Position numbers and translations under genes: made by a program
The notes under the pieces: model-generated
Seen by the model: only the letters and a program-made list of their open reading frames with translations
Databases searched by the model: none
What the model was told of the DNA's origin: nothing
Assembly (NCBI GenBank): GCA_964402955.1
Contig: CAYOEZ010000047.1
Coordinates: 1 to 23,957 of the forward strand
DNA: 23,957 nt
Direction: 5' to 3'
Source: CAYOEZ01 sp964402955
GTDB taxonomy: Bacteria; Chloroflexota; DTOL01; DAOUCN01
Shown here: one piece after another, positions 1-7,511 of the stretch
Layout: every line of letters starts with the position of its first letter
Numbering within the stretch: position 1 is the first letter of the stretch

Positions 1-53
1 TCGTACTCCACATAGCCGGACATTTTCATGCCCGGTTGTGCCCACGAGGGCAT
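1..53 (-). CDS. Start of an unidentified gene, cut by the window edge
   Basis: An ATG at 53 on the minus strand is preceded by GGAG five bases upstream. It opens a frame with no stop up to the window edge (17 complete codons, beginning MPSWAQPGMKMSGYVEY). It lies 23 nt downstream of the BMP lipoprotein stop on the same strand, so it is probably the next gene of that operon. In BMP transport operons this place is often taken by the ABC ATPase, but the visible residues do not resemble an ATPase N-terminus and I do not recognise the family. A second in-frame ATG at codon 9 or 11 could also be the start. Confidence 0.4.
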   Translation of the reverse strand, partial: MPSWAQPGMKMSGYVEY

Positions 54-76
54 GATAACTCCGTGGTGAGAAAAAC

Positions 77-1429
77 CTACTTGCTGGGACCGGTCATGCC
101 TTCAAGCAGTTGAGGCATGTACCAGATCTGTTTGTCAGTGGCCGTCTCGCCGTCCTTCAGAAAGACGGTACCGTCCTGGAACTTGATGGGACCCTTGAAC
201 AGATTGATGGAACCGGCTGCCAGGCCGGACGTGAAGGCCTCTACAGCCGTCTTCGCCCCAGGCTTCAAGGCAGCGCCCGGCAGGAAGCCGATTGCGCTTG
301 TGTCAGCGTTGTTGATGTCTTTCCAATCCGGACCGACCCAGTCAAAGGCCTGCGCCCAGGTACCGGCCTGCCAGGACTTTACGACCTTGACATAGCTCGG
401 ACCCCAGTTGAAGTACGGCACGCCCAGACACACTTCGGGCGCCTCTTTGCAAGCATCCCTGAAGTCGTAGGGGATGGCCAGTACTTTCTGCCCTGCCTTG
501 GCCTTCTGCCCGGCCTGCACCAGGACTTCGGTCGTGTCGATGCCCGACAGGAGCACGTCGGTGCCGGCGGCGAAGAAGTCGTTTGCCACCTTGGTTGGGT
601 CAAGCGTCACGCCAGGGATGTTGAACCAGAAGCCAATCCACTTGACGTCGAACTTGAGGTCGGCAACAGGCTTCTTGACGATGTTCGTCCAGCAGTACTT
701 GGCGCCGAGGTAGGCCGATGCGGCCAAACGGCGCGTTTCATCGTTGATGAGGGGACCGAGGTAGCCGACTTTGCCGGTCGTGGTCGAGAGAGCGGCAGCG
801 CATCCGGCAATCATCTTGCCGTATTCCATACGGGCGAACAGATTGCCTTCGTTCTTCGGCGCTTTGGCGGCCCAAACATCATCGCCCGAGATGTGCATGA
901 AGGTGATGTCCTTGTACTTGTCCGCAGCCAGACGGGTTTCGTCCTTCATGTCGTCGGAGGTGGTGAAGATCAACTTGACGCCCTGCTTGGACATGTCGCT
1001 GACGACCTGATCCAGCGTATACCCCTTGCGATCAGACGAGTTGGCCTTGTCGAAGTAGATCATTTTGGCGCCGGGAATCATCTTTTCCACATACTGCCCG
1101 CCCGTGTAATGTGCTTCGCTGTAGCCATGATCGTTGTAGGGTCCAACGAGGACGACACCAAAGGTAAACGGCTTAGCAGCAGCCGTCGCTGTCGGCGGCA
1201 CGGCGGTAGGTGGAACAGCCGTGGGCGGAACAGCAGTGGCTGAAACAGCCGTCGGTGGAACAGCCGTGGCCGCCGGCGCGGGCGCCTTTGTGGCCGCGGC
1301 TGGCACTGCGGTCGCAGTCGGCGGCTTCGGTGTTGCCGTGGGTGTTGGCGTGGCGCCGCAGGCGGCGACCAACAGGGAGCAGACCACGACGAGTGCAAGG
1401 ATAGTCCAGAGCTTCGTCCTGAGCATCAT
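77..1429 (-). CDS. BMP family ABC transporter substrate-binding lipoprotein
   Basis: Predicted extracytoplasmic, lipid-anchored binding protein of the BMP/PnrA family (basic membrane protein, PF02608). Members usually bind nucleosides and feed an ABC importer. The ATG at 1429 (or the adjacent ATG at 1426) follows an AGGAGG box; the frame continues upstream, but that part is leader sequence. Residues 1-23 form a lipoprotein signal ending in the lipobox LVAAC with Cys24. Residues about 26-80 are a Thr/Pro/Ala linker with repeated AVPPT units, and the periplasmic-binding fold begins near FTFGVVLVGPYNDHGYSEAH, typical of BMP proteins. At 450 aa it is longer than usual because of the linker. No ATPase or permease is visible in the window. 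A perfect sigma-70-like promoter and a structured leader lie upstream. The ligand cannot be read from sequence; purine nucleosides are the family default. Confidence 0.9.
   Translation of the reverse strand: MMLRTKLWTILALVVVCSLLVAACGATPTPTATPKPPTATAVPAAATKAPAPAATAVPPTAVSATAVPPTAVPPTAVPPTATAAAKPFTFGVVLVGPYNDHGYSEAHYTGGQYVEKMIPGAKMIYFDKANSSDRKGYTLDQVVSDMSKQGVKLIFTTSDDMKDETRLAADKYKDITFMHISGDDVWAAKAPKNEGNLFARMEYGKMIAGCAAALSTTTGKVGYLGPLINDETRRLAASAYLGAKYCWTNIVKKPVADLKFDVKWIGFWFNIPGVTLDPTKVANDFFAAGTDVLLSGIDTTEVLVQAGQKAKAGQKVLAIPYDFRDACKEAPEVCLGVPYFNWGPSYVKVVKSWQAGTWAQAFDWVGPDWKDINNADTSAIGFLPGAALKPGAKTAVEAFTSGLAAGSINLFKGPIKFQDGTVFLKDGETATDKQIWYMPQLLEGMTGPSK
1211..1270 (-). repeat. 15-bp tandem repeat encoding the AVPPT linker
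   Basis: Four consecutive 15-nt units (1211-1225, 1226-1240, 1241-1255, 1256-1270), differing by a few bases, encode the repeated AVPPT pentapeptide of the lipoprotein linker. The unit is a multiple of three, so copy-number change would lengthen or shorten the linker without a frameshift. Confidence 0.75.
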
Positions 1430-1437
1430 AACCCCTC

Positions 1438-1638
1438 CTATAAAGATTTGGGTGAACTTCCGGGATAACCTGGGCGGTTCGCCGGACCTTCGGGCGCATG
1501 TCCTCCTGACGTAGCCTGCAACGCGCTCTCCGCGTGCCTGAGACGCGACACAGGCGCCGTCAGGGTGCACAACACCCCTGAGCAGCGCCTGTTGGCAATC
1601 AGCTCTCGATAGCACGAGGTCATGAAGAGCAAGGCCAC
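1438..1638 (-). CDS. Possible 66-aa leader ORF upstream of the BMP gene
   Basis: A GTG at 1638 is preceded by GGAGG with a six-base spacer and opens a 66-codon frame. Its TAG stop (1438-1440) touches the ribosome binding site of the BMP lipoprotein gene. The product (starting VALLFMTSCYREL, two of its three Cys within a short stretch near residue 20) matches no family I know and looks low in information. The frame runs through the structured leader RNA, so it may be either a translated leader that couples to the BMP gene or chance. The good ribosome binding site and the position of the stop are the only support. Confidence 0.22.
   Translation of the reverse strand: MALLFMTSCYRELIANRRCSGVLCTLTAPVSRLRHAESALQATSGGHAPEGPANRPGYPGSSPKSL
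1505..1591 (-). promoter_or_regulatory. Two mutually exclusive stem-loops in the BMP leader RNA
   Basis: Read on the minus strand, a first hairpin pairs 1591-1585 with 1557-1551 (CAGGCGC/GCGCCTG) and, inside it, 1580-1573 with 1567-1561. A second pairs 1564-1558 with 1511-1505 (CCTGACG/CGTCAGG), then 1555-1551 with 1518-1514 (GCCTG/CAGGC) across a 2x2 internal loop. It encloses a small hairpin at 1547-1543/1535-1531. The two structures share bases 1551-1564, so they cannot form together. Such competition is the usual design of riboswitches and attenuators. The segment does not match the purine, TPP, SAM, cobalamin or glycine riboswitch consensus as I know them. No U-tract follows either stem. 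Confidence 0.45.
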
Positions 1639-1722
1639 GTTATTCCTCCAAAATGCTCCCTGCCTCGCTCCAGACCTGCCTGGCGACAGGGTCAACGCAG
1701 CCACACTGCCGCCTATGGCAGT

Positions 1723-1751
1723 ATTATAAGGCATGAGCGACCAGACGTCAA
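1723..1751 (-). promoter_or_regulatory. Sigma-70-type promoter of the BMP gene
   Basis: On the minus strand TTGACG (1751-1746) is followed after exactly 17 nt by TATAAT (1728-1723). Transcription would start near 1716 and leave a leader of about 287 nt before the lipoprotein start. The promoter begins about 33 nt after the stop of the preceding DUF697 gene, so the BMP gene is probably an independent unit. The rest of 1430-1783 holds the leader ORF and stem-loops described separately, plus a further hairpin around 1692-1659 built on CCCTG-TCGC/GCGA-CAGGG. Confidence 0.75.
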
Positions 1752-1783
1752 GCACAAAATCGACGGTAGCTGTTCACGCGACG

Positions 1784-2770
1784 TCAGGGTACCGTCGAGT
1801 CTCGCCCTTTGCCGCCTACAGAGCGCACCTTGCGCGCCGCTCTGCCTGCTGCGCCGCGCACGCCATCTGCCGCCTGCGTAAACGGTCTCATGGCCGCCTC
1901 AGCAACGGCTGACGTCACGACTGAGGCTGCCTTGACCACAATCCCACCCAGCAGACCGGCCGCCTCGACGCTGGCAAAACGGCGCAGCGCCGGACGCGAC
2001 ACACTCGTCAGCGACGAGCACTGGCGGCGGGCGATGACTCCCACGCGCAGGGTCAGAAATGCATTGGCCGAGCCTTCAAATAGAGCATTGGTCAGGATGG
2101 TCGCCAACGTCGTGGCCATCGGCACAGCGCCGGCCATCGAAACCCCGATCGCCGAGGCGACGATCGGCTGCACCTGATCCGTCAGATCGAGGTCTTCCAG
2201 TTGGCTGGCGAGAAAGGTCGTCGCGGCGATCGTGCCATAGAGATCAACCAGCTCAGCCAGCGACGGCCGTTGATTGTAGATATGCGCCACCTGCCAGATC
2301 ATGCGCGACTGTGTGACGAGCACCATCAACCCGTCCAAACGCCCGTTTTGGGAAATAGCCGTCGTGACAAAGACCGTCGACGCAGTTGACTGGATGATGC
2401 CGGTGGCACGGGCATCGAGAACCAATAGCGCCCGGTCGATCGCCTTGCGATCTGACAGTTCATGCCCTGCTAAAGATGGATTCTTCGCCAGACGCGCCGC
2501 CAGTTGTTTCAGGTAGGCACCGAAGAGCGGGGTATCCTCCCGCGGCGGTGGATGCAACGCACGCGGCAAGCGCCAGAGCATGAGCAGCGGCAGACCGGCC
2601 AGCACAACGTACAGCGCCAGCAGCGCAATGAGCACGATCTGCCCCAGGGCGGGGCTGATCGTGCGGGCCAACGTGACAACCTGGTACGTCTGATTGATCG
2701 TGAAGACGACAAACAGGAGCACGACAAACCCGGCCAACGCGGTCACAACAAAGCGAGCCTGTTTTGGCAT
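1784..2770 (-). CDS. DUF697 (YcjF-like) membrane protein
   Basis: Inner-membrane protein of unknown biochemical role. Two hydrophobic segments lie near the N-terminus (about residues 8-28 and 40-65). A cytoplasmic region follows and then the DUF697-like core, in which a stretch SRMIWQVAHIYNQRPSLAEL resembles the conserved part of YcjF/DUF697 proteins, with glycine/alanine-rich amphipathic helices after it. The start at 2770 is chosen for the GGGGGA box just upstream and because it follows the MFS gene stop at 2784; a longer frame to 2839 would run into the MFS gene. At 328 aa it is near the length of E. coli YcjF, but the YcjX-type GTPase partner usually found with YcjF is not here. Neighbours give no clear function. 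Assignment to DUF697 is by eye. Confidence 0.7.
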   Translation of the reverse strand: MPKQARFVVTALAGFVVLLFVVFTINQTYQVVTLARTISPALGQIVLIALLALYVVLAGLPLLMLWRLPRALHPPPREDTPLFGAYLKQLAARLAKNPSLAGHELSDRKAIDRALLVLDARATGIIQSTASTVFVTTAISQNGRLDGLMVLVTQSRMIWQVAHIYNQRPSLAELVDLYGTIAATTFLASQLEDLDLTDQVQPIVASAIGVSMAGAVPMATTLATILTNALFEGSANAFLTLRVGVIARRQCSSLTSVSRPALRRFASVEAAGLLGGIVVKAASVVTSAVAEAAMRPFTQAADGVRGAAGRAARKVRSVGGKGRDSTVP

Positions 2771-2783
2771 ACGTTCCCCCGTC

Positions 2784-4154
2784 CTAGCGCACCTTCCCCC
2801 GTGCCAGGGAGAAGAAAATGCCGGCCACGCACAGCACACTAAAGAGCGAGAACGCCACCTTGATGCTTGACATCAACGCAGGGTAGTTTTCCGGCGCAAT
2901 GGCAACATGGCCGATGTAGAGGGAGAAGATCACCATGACCACCCCGATGCTCAGCGTCTGCCCGACATTGCGCATCGTGCTCAGCGTCGCCGATGCCACC
3001 CCAAGAAACCGCTTGTCCACCGAACTCATGACGGCATTCGTATTTGGTGACGAGAACAGACCAAAACCCAGACCCAGCAGCATCAGCAGGAGTACGACGA
3101 CCGCGATCGGCGTTTGCGGCGAAATGAAGGCGAAGCAAATAAGCCCGAGCGCCGTCAGGCCCATGCCCGCCGAGGCCAGGATGCGCGGCTCAACCGAATC
3201 CGACAAATGGCCGGTGAACGGCGAAAAGATAGCCTGCATCAGCGGTTGGGCAACCAGGATCAGCCCGGCCGTCTGCGGATTTACTCCCCTGATCTGCTGC
3301 AGATACAGACTGAGCAGGAACCCGGTCGCAGATGTCGCGCTGTAGTTGATGAGCGCCGCCAGGTTGGAAAAGGCGAAGACGGTGTTGTTGCGGAAGATGC
3401 GTACATTCAGCACCGGGCTGGGCGTCTTTCCTTCCCACACTACAAACAGAACCAAACCAAGCAGCCCACCAGCAAGAAGCACAAAGCCAAACAGGGCCGG
3501 AAGCGACGAAAAACCATACATGATGGCGAGCAAAGACGCGCCGTATAGGAGCGTGCCCGGGACATCAAAGGAGTCGCCGCGGGCTTCGGCCCATTCACCG
3601 CTGAGCTTCCACAGCGTCAGCACAACCACCAGCAACGCCAGAGGCGTCACAGAGAAGAAAATGCTGCGCCATCCGAAATGCTGGGTCAGGATGCCGCCAA
3701 CCGTGGGGCCCACAGATAGGCCTGTATACACGGCAGCCGTGTTGAAGCCAAGCACACGTCCCTTCTGGTTAGAGGGATACACCGACGTGAGAATGGCAAT
3801 ACCGGTACTGAAGTACATCGCTCCCCCCAGGCCCTGCACAACACGGAGAGCGATGAGGATCGCTCCCGATGGTGCGAGTCCAATCAGGAAGGAGGCCACA
3901 GCGAAGACGGCAGCGCCGGACACGAAGACGCGCTTGCGCCCGAAGATATCGGCCACCCGGCCAAAGGGAACAAGAGCCATCGCCGAGGCCAACAAATAGG
4001 CAGTCGATATCCAACCCAGGGTCACAGCGTCGAGGGCAAACTCCTTGCCGATTGTGGGAAGCGCAATGTTGGTCGCTGAGCCCATGAACGGCGCCAGGAA
4101 TGCCGCCAGGGTGACGACGATCAGAGCAACCGTGCGATCGGCGGGTTTGGTCAA
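2784..4154 (-). CDS. MFS drug:proton antiporter, DHA2 (14-TM) family
   Basis: Predicted cytoplasmic-membrane exporter that couples proton entry to efflux of drugs or amphipathic metabolites. I count 14 hydrophobic segments, as in the DHA2/EmrB group. The MFS motif A is visible between TM2 and TM3 as GRVADIFGRKRVF. The start is taken as TTG at 4154, giving LTKPADRTVAL..., because GGGGAGG lies eight bases upstream. The open frame to 4379 would overlap the preceding toroid gene and adds non-hydrophobic sequence. The product is 456 aa, normal for the family. It follows the toroid gene by 35 nt and precedes the DUF697 gene by 13 nt, so these are probably one transcript. It might export a product of the upstream glycosyltransferase/terpenoid-like genes, but that is inference. 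Confidence 0.88.
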   Translation of the reverse strand: MTKPADRTVALIVVTLAAFLAPFMGSATNIALPTIGKEFALDAVTLGWISTAYLLASAMALVPFGRVADIFGRKRVFVSGAAVFAVASFLIGLAPSGAILIALRVVQGLGGAMYFSTGIAILTSVYPSNQKGRVLGFNTAAVYTGLSVGPTVGGILTQHFGWRSIFFSVTPLALLVVVLTLWKLSGEWAEARGDSFDVPGTLLYGASLLAIMYGFSSLPALFGFVLLAGGLLGLVLFVVWEGKTPSPVLNVRIFRNNTVFAFSNLAALINYSATSATGFLLSLYLQQIRGVNPQTAGLILVAQPLMQAIFSPFTGHLSDSVEPRILASAGMGLTALGLICFAFISPQTPIAVVVLLLMLLGLGFGLFSSPNTNAVMSSVDKRFLGVASATLSTMRNVGQTLSIGVVMVIFSLYIGHVAIAPENYPALMSSIKVAFSLFSVLCVAGIFFSLARGKVR

Positions 4155-4189
4155 GTCAGAAGCCTCCCCAGGTGTGGTGTCTGTCCGTG

Positions 4190-5173
4190 TTACGTACGAA
4201 CACGGGCCAACGCTCGTTGTGCTGCCAGTGTCATCCACCCCGACGGGCCGCGTTTCTGCCCGAAGTCCCAATCCGCCCAGGCCCGCCATACAGATTCCGG
4301 CGTAAATCGCCCGTCCGTATCGGCCTTCGCCTCGACAATGGTCAACATCTCTTTCAGACGTGCGTCGCCGCGCAGCCACTCGAACTGCGTCAAGACGTCC
4401 ACGACATGCAAGATGTCGTACCAGATCAACGGCGCCTTGAGTTTGGCGAAGTCGCTACCCATTGTAAAGAGGTAGGGGCGCTGCTCGCGGCGCTTTTCCC
4501 ACAGTCTGAGCAGTGTCTCTGCCCCAGTGCGCGCCGCGGGGCTGTCGCGCCATTCCGGCATCTGCGCCAGTAGCTTCAGCATGAGCAACGTCGCATATGG
4601 GCATGGATCGCTGCGCCGGCCGGGGCCGTGGAACGTGCCCAGCGACGGCGTCGACGCGCACGGCCAACCATTCTCACGCACGAGTCCGGCCAGGTAGCGC
4701 GCCGCTCCCTGCACGCGGGCGTCCTCGCCCAGGCCCAGCTTGACCAGTGCATAGACGATCGTCGGGGCATCGCAGAGCATCCAGACAGGGCTTTCCGTCC
4801 CTGTTCCGCCAAAGGCAACCGCAATCTCAGCAATCACCTCGAAGGGGCCTTCGGGCGATTGGCGAGCGAAGATGCGCTCGATGACCGGCTCTACACCTGG
4901 ATCATTGACGCACACACCCAGATCAGCGAGGAAAGCCAGTTTGTGCAGAAGATGCCCTGCATCGTTGTGCCGTTTTAAGGCAACGCCGGGCCACGCTACC
5001 ACATCGGCCAGCAGCGCCCGCACCTGGGGATGACAAAGCATCGCCTGCCGGGCCAAAGATACCTCGTGCGTATCCTCAGTCTCTCCCAGCAAAGCGATGC
5101 GTGTGTTGTACTGAACCCACGGTTGACCGGCAAGTAGCCACGCGACAGGAGCGTCCACGTCCACCTCACTCAC
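4190..5173 (-). CDS. Prenyltransferase/squalene-cyclase-like alpha-toroid protein
   Basis: A 327-aa soluble protein that looks like a single alpha/alpha toroid of the prenyltransferase/squalene oxidase repeat type. Repeated helical units carry motifs such as GWPCASTPSLGTFHGPG, PYATLLMLKLLAQMP, and a C-terminal DGRFTPESVWRAW...DFGQKRGPSGWMTL. Full squalene-hopene cyclases are about twice this length and carry a catalytic DxDD; I see no such motif here, so cyclase activity is doubtful. Start: GTG at 5173, which overlaps the end of the GT4 gene in the string TGATGTG, so translation is probably coupled; no separate ribosome binding site is evident. Similar Chloroflexota proteins are usually annotated as squalene cyclase-like or hypothetical. 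Linkage to a polyprenyl synthase and two glycosyltransferases hints at a role in lipid or glycan chemistry. Confidence 0.65.
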   Translation of the reverse strand: MSEVDVDAPVAWLLAGQPWVQYNTRIALLGETEDTHEVSLARQAMLCHPQVRALLADVVAWPGVALKRHNDAGHLLHKLAFLADLGVCVNDPGVEPVIERIFARQSPEGPFEVIAEIAVAFGGTGTESPVWMLCDAPTIVYALVKLGLGEDARVQGAARYLAGLVRENGWPCASTPSLGTFHGPGRRSDPCPYATLLMLKLLAQMPEWRDSPAARTGAETLLRLWEKRREQRPYLFTMGSDFAKLKAPLIWYDILHVVDVLTQFEWLRGDARLKEMLTIVEAKADTDGRFTPESVWRAWADWDFGQKRGPSGWMTLAAQRALARVRT

Positions 5174-5174
5174 A

Positions 5175-6446
5175 TCATTGGGGGCGTGTCTTCGCTACAG
5201 ATGCCTTCCTGGCGACGGCGGCGTACACCTCAGCAGTACGCTGGGCGATATGGTCCCAGCCAAACGCCTGACCAAGCATGCGGCTGCGCGTGGAAAGCCT
5301 CTGCCGCAGTGCAGGATTGGACATCAGGCGAATAACGGCCCGTGCGACTGCCACTGCATCATCCGGCGCAACGAGTAGCACATTGTCTCCATCCGTCAGT
5401 CCCGGCAGATTGGCGTCGGGCGCGACATTGGGCATCGATGAGAGGGCCACGGCGCCAGGGCCTTTGGTCGTGACGATCGGCAGACCGTGCGTCAGCGCCG
5501 CCAGAAAGCTTCCCCGGCGATATGATGCACCATCGCGGTACGGGAGTACGGCCATGTCAGCGGCGGATAAATGCGCGCTGACGTCTGTGTCACTCGTGAA
5601 TCCGGTCCACAAAACGTGATCGGTCAGTCGCAAGTCTTCGATCAGCTTCTTGATGCGAACAAGATAGCCCGCGTTTGTCGGGTCGCTATCCCCCACCTGG
5701 CCGCCAATCATGAGCAGCTTGACATGGCGGTTCTGATTCAGGAGATCCCATATCGCCTGCATCAGCACATCGCCGCCCTTGCTCTCATTGAGGAAGCCAA
5801 AATAGCAAAGTAGCGTCTCGTTTGCGGCGACGCCCAGGCGCGCCCTCCAGGCGGCGCGGTCGTAGCCATCGGGCAAGTCCGTCGGGATATTGCTGCCGAT
5901 GGGGATAAGGTGGAAAGGCAGCCCCGCTTTGCTCAGGCTTGCACAGTCTTCGACATTCGTCGCAATCGTCGCGTCGCACCAGCGCGCCGGACCGGTTGTC
6001 AGCCAGCGGCGCACAGGCCCGGCCTTGGGGAACAGATAGGGAACGCGCAGGTCATGGTAGGTAATCACCGTGCGCGGACGGTGCGGACTGTAGCGCACAC
6101 GCAAGGGTAACAGATTGATCGCAGGGTGCATGCCATAGGCTGCTGTCTGGTACTGAATGTGCAATACGTCAGCCTGCACGTCGCTGCATACACGCATGAT
6201 CTTGCCCCAGCAGCGCCAATCCCACTTCTTGATCACGGAGAAGACATCGATCCCTGGCTCGCTCCACGTCCCTTTCGTCGATGTCACCACAGACACGCTG
6301 TGGCCGAGATCGGCGAGAGCGCGCGCCAGCTCGCGCGTGTAGTCGCCAACACCACCCTGCATAGGCGGAAACTCCCCCGTGACCAAGACAATACGCATCG
6401 GTGGTACTATTTTGGGCTGAGCATCCCTACCTGCGGTTGATCTCAT
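5175..6446 (-). CDS. Glycosyltransferase family 4 (GT-B)
   Basis: Predicted retaining glycosyltransferase with the GT-B fold that transfers a sugar from a nucleotide-sugar donor. The N-terminal domain opens with MRIVLVTGEFPPMQGGVGDY, the classic GT4 glycine-rich start. The C-terminal domain begins near LCYFGFLNESKGGDVL and contains LPYRDGASYRRGSF...HGLPIV. The donor-site EX7E motif of most GT4 enzymes is not recognisable (the stretch reads GASYRRGSFLAALTHGLP), so donor chemistry may differ. Two starts are possible: ATG at 6446, with AAGGGG seven bases upstream, or ATG at 6398, which removes 16 polar residues and begins exactly at the family core. It follows the GT2 gene by 47 nt and runs into the toroid gene. 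Acceptor unknown; a polyprenyl-linked or membrane glycolipid is plausible. Confidence 0.85.
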   Translation of the reverse strand: MRSTAGRDAQPKIVPPMRIVLVTGEFPPMQGGVGDYTRELARALADLGHSVSVVTSTKGTWSEPGIDVFSVIKKWDWRCWGKIMRVCSDVQADVLHIQYQTAAYGMHPAINLLPLRVRYSPHRPRTVITYHDLRVPYLFPKAGPVRRWLTTGPARWCDATIATNVEDCASLSKAGLPFHLIPIGSNIPTDLPDGYDRAAWRARLGVAANETLLCYFGFLNESKGGDVLMQAIWDLLNQNRHVKLLMIGGQVGDSDPTNAGYLVRIKKLIEDLRLTDHVLWTGFTSDTDVSAHLSAADMAVLPYRDGASYRRGSFLAALTHGLPIVTTKGPGAVALSSMPNVAPDANLPGLTDGDNVLLVAPDDAVAVARAVIRLMSNPALRQRLSTRSRMLGQAFGWDHIAQRTAEVYAAVARKASVAKTRPQ

Positions 6447-6493
6447 AGGCGCACCCCTTCATCTGCCCTGCATCAGGGCGGCGATCCTCGTCC

Positions 6494-7459
6494 TCACTCC
6501 GGCGGCAGCGGCGCATCGAGAGAGCGCGGGCCAGAGACTTCCAATCCTGTCGCCAGCACCGCACGGTACACTGCAATGCGCTGCGCACGCAGCGGGCGCT
6601 TGTGGCCGAGCAACCACTTGACGCCCTCTTCGCCAATCTGGTACACATAGGATATCAGGAGAAACACCCTCAACAGCTCGCCGCGCAGCTCGCCGAAATG
6701 CTTGCGCGCATAGGCCACCCTGCTGCTGTGGAAATAGATGTGCTGGGCTGCAGCAATCTGCTCACTGCTGCGCGCCTCGAGATGTATGACACGCGCCGTG
6801 GGCAGATAGACAATCCGCCAGCCATGCTGCTTAATGCGCAGACACCAATCCATCTCTTCGGAGTACATGAAGAACTGCTCATCCAGGATACCGGCCGCTT
6901 CCACCGCCTCGCGCCGCGCCATCAGGCACGCTCCGACCAGCCAATCCACATCCTGCTCCACATCGTGGGCGCGGTCTAGCACATAATAGCGCTGCAACAC
7001 GCGGCTGCGCGCGAAAAGGCGCTGCAAGACGGTACTCTCGAGAAACAGCGTCGCATACTCTGGAAAGCGCCGCCGGGAGGATTGAACACTGCCATTGGCG
7101 AAGATAAGCTGCGGCCCGACCACGCCGGCCTGCGCATTGGCGTCCATGAAGGACACCATCATCCCCAGCGCGCCGGCAATCACCTCAGTATCGGGGTTGA
7201 GGAGGAGAATATAGCGCCCGCTGCTGCGCACAATCGCCTGGTTGTTGGCCCGTGTGAATCCCAGGTTCGTGGTGTTCTCGATCAGCGTAACGTCGGGAAA
7301 ATCTGAGCGTATCATGGCTGCGCTGCCATCGTGTGAGGCATTGTCGACGACAAAGACCTCGCAAGTCATGCCGCTCGCGCCGGCCGCCAGCGACGCCAGG
7401 CAGCGCTGCAACAGATCACGCACATTCCAATTGACAATAATGATCGAGAGATCAACCAT
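6494..7459 (-). CDS. Glycosyltransferase family 2 (GT-A), rhamnosyltransferase-like
   Basis: Predicted inverting glycosyltransferase with the GT-A fold. Visible landmarks are the N-terminal VDLSIIIVNWNVRDLLQRCL, the segment SGRYILLLNPDTEV with the DxD-like metal site, the acceptor-side MYSEEMDWCLRIKQHGWRI (the ED/D catalytic region typical of WbbL-like rhamnosyltransferases), and a C-terminal hydrophobic helix. The ATG at 7459 is preferred because GGTGA lies eight bases upstream; a GTG four codons earlier (7471) is also possible. The 321-aa length is normal. It sits 52 nt downstream of the polyprenyl synthase stop and 47 nt upstream of the GT4 gene, all co-directional. Substrate cannot be read; lipopolysaccharide-like, capsule or glycolipid glycan is the usual context. 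Confidence 0.87.
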   Translation of the reverse strand: MVDLSIIIVNWNVRDLLQRCLASLAAGASGMTCEVFVVDNASHDGSAAMIRSDFPDVTLIENTTNLGFTRANNQAIVRSSGRYILLLNPDTEVIAGALGMMVSFMDANAQAGVVGPQLIFANGSVQSSRRRFPEYATLFLESTVLQRLFARSRVLQRYYVLDRAHDVEQDVDWLVGACLMARREAVEAAGILDEQFFMYSEEMDWCLRIKQHGWRIVYLPTARVIHLEARSSEQIAAAQHIYFHSSRVAYARKHFGELRGELLRVFLLISYVYQIGEEGVKWLLGHKRPLRAQRIAVYRAVLATGLEVSGPRSLDAPLPPE

Positions 7460-7511
7460 AGTAGCATTCACCGCAGATCGCGCCCCGCTTCACTCATTGT
7501 GAGCCGCGCGT

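Noticed and set aside
110..1243. A 377-codon plus-strand frame
   Set aside because: Antisense to the BMP lipoprotein, with no motif and no ribosome binding site.
1439..1700. Purine, glycine or TPP riboswitch in the BMP leader
   Set aside because: The stems do not carry the conserved core bases of these classes; kept only as an unassigned structured leader.
4190..5173. Functional squalene-hopene cyclase
   Set aside because: Only half the length and without the DxDD acid motif.
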